Positions 21,581-25,673 of a DNA stretch of 25,673 bases are shown here, piece after piece. A program made the position numbers and the translations under genes. The notes under the pieces were generated by a model. It saw nothing but the letters and a program-made list of their open reading frames with translations. It was not told the origin of the DNA and ran no database searches. Positions within the stretch are counted from its first letter, which is position 1; every line of letters starts with the position of its first letter. Source of the DNA: Saprospiraceae bacterium (GTDB lineage: Bacteria; Bacteroidota; Bacteroidia; Chitinophagales; Saprospiraceae); NCBI GenBank assembly GCA_027031185.1, contig JALVEF010000374.1:1-25673 (forward strand), given 5' to 3'.

Positions 21581-22498
21581 TTATTGCACCACCGCCCGGA
21601 TAATTTGCACATGGTAGCCTCCCCAAATGCCCAGCGCATCGCTTACATTACCTGCCACCCGCACATAAGACGAAAACGGTCCCTGTACCCGGCTAAACTC
21701 CACCGTCCGCCAAAATTGATACGTGGTCGAATCAATACTCATCCACTTGACCGAAACCGTATCTCCCACGTGATACAGACCGAAATAGAGCGGATCCGTG
21801 GGGTCGTCCGCTTCCTCCCCTTTGGGCAGGGGTGACTCGATCGTCTGCCCGCTACCAAAGCTGTCGTCAAAAGAAGCAAATTGCGCCCCCGTATAAGGCC
21901 GCCCGTTGACACTGGTCAGATAGCGCCAGTAATCTTTTTGGTCTGCCGAGTCGGTCACGAAAACGCGCAAGTCGCGGTATTCCGCCAACCGCGGATCCGG
22001 CATCTGCTTGAAATAAAAAGAATCAATCGGCTCCAGCCTCGGTATCGTAGTGACCGCATGATAGGTCTTGCCGTCTGCCTGGACATTCAATTCATACGTC
22101 TGCTCCGCCTCGCCTTTCAGCTGGCCGCTCAAATCCAAATAGACACAAATATCCGTCTGCAGCGAGTCCGGATCAAAACCCAGCAAAGACGCCAGCTGCT
22201 CTTGTTGGGCCGGCGACAGTTGGGACAGACACAACTCAGTCAACGGATAGATCGTACCATTGTGCGTGACCCGCACCTCGGCACCGTGGACATAGTACTG
22301 CGCAAGCGCATTGCTGTCCAAAGAGTTGAAAAACGGCAACGAACGCGTCAGAAAAACATAGGGCGGCAGCGCATCCTCCCCCGCCTCAATATAACCCTCC
22401 ACTACCAGGTCCTGCCCGCTGTCACCCGCATCCGGGATAAACTCTTCTTCACAGGAGTACAGGCACAGTGACAAAAGCAGGAATAAAGCAAATCGCAT
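21581..22498 (-). CDS. DUF4249 domain lipoprotein
   Basis: The start at ATG 22498 gives MRFALFLLLSLCLYSCEEEF, a lipoprotein signal with Cys16 as anchor. The longer frame adds 59 codons running into a perfect palindrome. The mature protein begins IPDAGDSGQDLVVEGYIEAGE, characteristic of DUF4249 proteins, followed by beta-rich blocks VFLTRSLPFFNS and VRVTHNGTIYPL. DUF4249 genes commonly accompany TonB receptors with a carboxypeptidase-like domain, and may help uptake at the cell surface; no biochemical function is known. The 305-residue length is typical. It leads the group; msrB follows in the same strand. The usual receptor-DUF4249 order is reversed here and split by msrB. Confidence 0.9.
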   Translation of the reverse strand: MRFALFLLLSLCLYSCEEEFIPDAGDSGQDLVVEGYIEAGEDALPPYVFLTRSLPFFNSLDSNALAQYYVHGAEVRVTHNGTIYPLTELCLSQLSPAQQEQLASLLGFDPDSLQTDICVYLDLSGQLKGEAEQTYELNVQADGKTYHAVTTIPRLEPIDSFYFKQMPDPRLAEYRDLRVFVTDSADQKDYWRYLTSVNGRPYTGAQFASFDDSFGSGQTIESPLPKGEEADDPTDPLYFGLYHVGDTVSVKWMSIDSTTYQFWRTVEFSRVQGPFSSYVRVAGNVSDALGIWGGYHVQIIRAVVQ

Positions 22499-22634
22499 GC
22501 ATTGGTTTTTTTGATCGCCATTCCAACGCCAATCTTCCCCCCAAATTGCATGATTAAATTCCGGATTGTTGGAATTTATCCCTGCGCATTCCCGGGGCAT
22601 CATCCACGCAAACGGACAGCTTAATCCTAAAAAC

Positions 22635-22675
22635 GTGGCGGAGATAGACGGACGCCGTCCGTCTATCTCCGCCAC
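22635..22675. terminator. Perfect 41-bp palindrome
   Basis: GTGGCGGAGATAGACGGACG at 22635-22654 is mirrored exactly by 22656-22675 with a single central base. It lies between the minus-strand T9SS gene and the DUF4249 gene, 45 bp after the former's stop. It forms a stem of up to about 19 bp. There is no T run, so it may be a terminator or a processing or stabilising structure. It is similar in design, but not sequence, to the hairpin after rng. Confidence 0.65.
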
Positions 22676-22719
22676 ATCATACCGTCAAAGCCCAAAAAGA
22701 GCTGACGTGTACTTATCAA

Positions 22720-25673
22720 TCACTGGTGCAGAATCAGCCGCCTCACCACCGTCGCTCCGTTGGCAGCCTCAATTCGCACAAAGTACAGCCCCGGCGTAAA
22801 GTGATCCACATAAAAGTCCAGAACACCCGCCGGCACTTGTTCATAGCTCCAGGACTTGAAAATGCGCCCTTGGGCATCCGTCAATTTGATGCCCGCCTTC
22901 ATACCGGCCAGCGCCGAAAGATTCAGGTGAAAAATACCCGTGGAATACGTCGGAAACAGGCCTACTTCCCCATGCCGCCGGGCCGATCGGAAATCCACCG
23001 GCACGACGCCTGAATACACCTCTTTACCATCCGACTGCACACATTTCAGCCTGTAATAATTGATACCGGGGGCAGGCGCTATGTCGGTAAAGTGATAATG
23101 GCCATCCTTGTCATAAGCAAGCTGGCCGATTGCTTGAAAGTCCGTTCCATGGGCACGCTCTACGACAAAATACGCCGTCCCGCCGGCACGCGATACCGTC
23201 CACTCTGTATGCACACCACCGGATTTGGGATTGGCGTCAAAACTGACGAACAGCGGCGCCTTAATCAAACCACCTGCACCATTTATGTAGAGCGCATAGT
23301 CTTCAAACTCACCATTCCCCCCTGTCGTACAAGGACCAAAGTCAGCCAGTCCCCGGTGCACCGCTACGCGGAGCCGCGTCATACCCGCCTGAGCCGAAGC
23401 CGGAATGGTGATCGTGCCATGCACCGGCGCCGGTGCAGTACCGTTGGGGACGGCGGGCACCTGAAGCGAAAACAGCTCCTCGCCGGCATCCGCAAAGTCC
23501 CCGTCCTGATTCAGATCCACCCAGATCTTGTACCGCTCATCATATATCCAGTACCCAAAGCCCAAATCAATGGTAAAACTTACATTCGCACCCTGCTGCA
23601 CATGGGCGGGCGGTAAGTTGGTAAAGTCGCCATAGCCCTCTTTCACGGAAGCATGATCCAAGTCAGCCAAGCGAAAGCGGGCTATCCACTCGTGCCACGG
23701 CGTCGCGTATGGCTCGCAATAGGTGCCACCGCCACCCCCTCCTTGGCCATCCGTCAATACGACACTGTAATCCTCTACCTCGCCAAAACCCTGCTGATCA
23801 CAGGGTGTCCCGTAACTGTCCCGGTGCAAACTCACCCGCATCCGCGTCTGCCCGGGCAGCGCCGAGGCCGGAATGTTGAGCTGGCCGATGACAGGAGCCG
23901 GATTGGTGCCGTTCGGAACTGCCGGGACATACTTGCTGAATACCAGCTCACCGGCATCGGCAAAGTCGCCATCCTGATTCAAGTCCACCCACACGCGGTA
24001 GTATTCGTCATATATCCAGTACCCATGCCCCAGGTCAATGGTGATAGGTGTCATCTGTCCGATCGGTAAGTCGGTGGACAAGTTCGTAAAGTCGGCGTAT
24101 CCCTCTTTTTGAGAATATTTGTCTATCGTACCGACCCGCACGTGGGCGATCCACTCATGCCACGGCGTCGAAGCACTCGCACAGTATGTGCCGGGCGGCG
24201 GTGGCGGCGACCCGCCGTCCGTAATATTGACCGAATAGTCCTCAAACTCACCAAAGCCACCCGCGGTACACGGCATAGGCGCCGTATCGCGGTGCAAGGC
24301 CACACGCATCCGGGTTTTGCCCGACAGCGCATCGGCCGGTATCTGAATCATTTCCACCACATCCGGAGGATTTTGCCCATTGGGAATGGCCGCCACAAAC
24401 TTGTCCAGCACCAGCTCGCCCGGATCGTTGAAGTCGTTGTCTTGATTGAAGTCTATCCACACCCGGTAGTACTCATCGTATATCCAGTAGCCATGCCCCA
24501 GCCGGATGCGAATCTGCTGACTTGTCCCCTTGGCCACATCGGTGGTCTGATCCGTAAAATCGCCATACATTTCCTTGGCTGAATAATTGTCAATGCTGCC
24601 AAACTGCACGCGCGCAATCCACTCGTGCCACGGTGTAGCGATGGGCTCACAATACGTGCCCGTCTCGCCCCCGGGGGCATATTGCACCGTCAGCGTATTG
24701 GAAGCCGTATTACCTGCCCCTGTTTGTGTATCCGTAGCCACACCTGCCGGCAACTGCACGGTAACACTGCCGGCCGTCGTCGGCGTAATGGTCACCTGAT
24801 AAAAAGTTCCACTACCGGTCAACCCCGAAGCCGTACCATTGGTGACGACAAAATCCGATGCCGTCAAGCCGCTGACAGCCTGCGTAAACGTGGCCGTCAC
24901 TACAAACGGTCCCGTGACGGAATTAGAAGAGGTTGCCAGCGTGACCGCTGGCGAGGTGGGCGTCGGATCGTTGATCCCGACGGTCACGGCCGCCTCATCG
25001 TCTTCGGAAGGCACCGGGCCCGGGTTGTTGTTGGGTTGAGAGTCCGCATCATTTTCATCCGCTGCCGTCACCTGCGCATAAAACGGCGGCGGCGGCGAGG
25101 TATTGACACCGGCAATAACTGTCACCGTCTCAGATGCACCGGCGGCTAGTTGCGGCAAATCCCATTTACCCAACCACGAGTTATAGACACCGGCTGATGG
25201 ATTCGAGGATATCAAGCCAAAGCCCTGTGGCAGTTTGAAATCCACCTTGACATTGTGGGCAGTGGCCGGCCCCGCATTCGTCATCGTCAGCACAAAGGTG
25301 GCTGTACCATACAAATCCACCGAGGCAGGATTGACGGTCAGATCCAGCGAAAGATCAATGTCCTGTCCGCCCGTAGCGGGCGAATACGTGACGATCAACG
25401 TATTGGAAGCCAAATTGCCCTGGCCGGCCGAATCCATTGCCTGCCCCGCAGGCAATTGGACCGTCACCGTACCCGCCGACACCGGTGTCACCGTAAAACT
25501 ATACGTTGTGCCCGATCCGGAAAAGCCCGATAGGCTTCCGTTAGAAGCGATAAAGTCCGAAGCCGTAAGCCCTGTGACCGGCTCACTAAACGTGGCCGTC
25601 ACCACAAACGGCCCCGTGACCGTGTTGGACGGCGTGGACAGACTCACCGTCGGCGCCGGATCAGAACCTCCCC
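22720..25673 (-). CDS. Secreted GEVED/Ig-like protein with T9SS sorting domain (5' end beyond window)
   Basis: The gene runs off the right edge; 984 codons are visible with no stop in the frame. Order from the edge: an Ig-like repeat (VTGPFVVTATFSEPVTGLTASDF), a DUF11-like domain (residues about 95-225: MTNAGPATAHNVKVDFKLPQGF), a second Ig-like repeat (about 232-325), then three GEVED domains of about 155 residues each (about 330-800). Each GEVED starts TYC...TPWHEWIA, has YWIYDEYYRVW(I/V)D(F/L)NQD and ends FGEFEDY or similar. An FN3-like part and a C-terminal T9SS type A domain (VGLFPTYSTGIFHL to the end) follow. It is probably a surface or secreted adhesin or enzyme-like protein; no catalytic domain is in view. 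No signal peptide can be seen because the N-terminus is missing. Confidence 0.93.
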   Translation of the reverse strand, partial: GGSDPAPTVSLSTPSNTVTGPFVVTATFSEPVTGLTASDFIASNGSLSGFSGSGTTYSFTVTPVSAGTVTVQLPAGQAMDSAGQGNLASNTLIVTYSPATGGQDIDLSLDLTVNPASVDLYGTATFVLTMTNAGPATAHNVKVDFKLPQGFGLISSNPSAGVYNSWLGKWDLPQLAAGASETVTVIAGVNTSPPPPFYAQVTAADENDADSQPNNNPGPVPSEDDEAAVTVGINDPTPTSPAVTLATSSNSVTGPFVVTATFTQAVSGLTASDFVVTNGTASGLTGSGTFYQVTITPTTAGSVTVQLPAGVATDTQTGAGNTASNTLTVQYAPGGETGTYCEPIATPWHEWIARVQFGSIDNYSAKEMYGDFTDQTTDVAKGTSQQIRIRLGHGYWIYDEYYRVWIDFNQDNDFNDPGELVLDKFVAAIPNGQNPPDVVEMIQIPADALSGKTRMRVALHRDTAPMPCTAGGFGEFEDYSVNITDGGSPPPPPGTYCASASTPWHEWIAHVRVGTIDKYSQKEGYADFTNLSTDLPIGQMTPITIDLGHGYWIYDEYYRVWVDLNQDGDFADAGELVFSKYVPAVPNGTNPAPVIGQLNIPASALPGQTRMRVSLHRDSYGTPCDQQGFGEVEDYSVVLTDGQGGGGGGTYCEPYATPWHEWIARFRLADLDHASVKEGYGDFTNLPPAHVQQGANVSFTIDLGFGYWIYDERYKIWVDLNQDGDFADAGEELFSLQVPAVPNGTAPAPVHGTITIPASAQAGMTRLRVAVHRGLADFGPCTTGGNGEFEDYALYINGAGGLIKAPLFVSFDANPKSGGVHTEWTVSRAGGTAYFVVERAHGTDFQAIGQLAYDKDGHYHFTDIAPAPGINYYRLKCVQSDGKEVYSGVVPVDFRSARRHGEVGLFPTYSTGIFHLNLSALAGMKAGIKLTDAQGRIFKSWSYEQVPAGVLDFYVDHFTPGLYFVRIEAANGATVVRRLILHQ

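Noticed and set aside
22499..22675. N-terminal extension of the DUF4249 protein
   Set aside because: It would begin within a perfect palindrome and hide the lipoprotein signal in the middle of the protein.

Overview
The window is chromosomal DNA of a member of the Bacteroidota, probably a Saprospiria/Lewinella-like lineage (the rank below phylum is an inference). The evidence is Bacteroidetes-style promoters (TTTG, about 20 nt, TAnnTTTG), a type IX secretion C-terminal domain, a BatD pair, PadR-PspC and DUF4249/TonB-receptor gene sets, an HU and RNase G neighbourhood, and a 30-codon AURKAIP1/COX24-domain gene typical of this phylum. Shine-Dalgarno sites are essentially absent.

Layout: 1-1164 is non-coding and filled with dispersed repeats. 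1165-3041 (minus) is a tight operon yicC-gmk-apaG. A divergent promoter region leads into HU (3404-3712, plus) and the COX24-domain micro-gene (3817-3909). A gene-free stretch of about 1.2 kb, made of repeat copies and unrecognised DNA, separates these from RNase G (5127-6677). Then come a tiny minus-strand lipoprotein, a MurG-like glycosyltransferase (6909-7982), a lipoprotein behind a possibly structured leader (8328-8927), aspS (minus), an NAD(P)H:flavin-type reductase (plus) and two consecutive BatD-like genes (minus). 14499-15510 is a PadR-PspC pair. 15512-16311 holds a repeat and a probable small RNA. 16312-17814 is DUF3467-pdxH-TPR lipoprotein, convergent with tpiA. 18733-22498 (minus) is DUF4249-msrB-TonB receptor. 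22720 to the right edge is the C-terminal part of a large secreted GEVED/Ig-like protein carrying a T9SS signal.

The most unusual feature is a family of small hairpin elements with GTAACTGTTTAGGT ends. At least eight copies or relics lie between genes, from full 163-bp copies to ~50-bp deletion derivatives. Three copies have perfect 8-bp flanking direct repeats, so they look like a non-autonomous transposable element. The GTAA ends and 8-bp duplications suggest mobilisation by an IS66-type transposase, although no transposase is present here. One copy forms the stop codon of the TonB receptor gene. A second repeat family (TATACTC...GAGTATA) sits directly against the stop codons of apaG and the PspC gene. 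Two candidate non-coding RNAs have a promoter box and a terminator: 15984-16098 (minus, the stronger) and 8162-8305 (plus).

Most coding genes are housekeeping: nucleotide metabolism, tRNA charging, RNA processing, vitamin B6 and glycolysis. Envelope functions come from the lipoproteins, BatD proteins, PspC protein, TonB receptor and T9SS cargo. No CRISPR array, rRNA, intact tRNA, phage gene or complete insertion sequence was seen.
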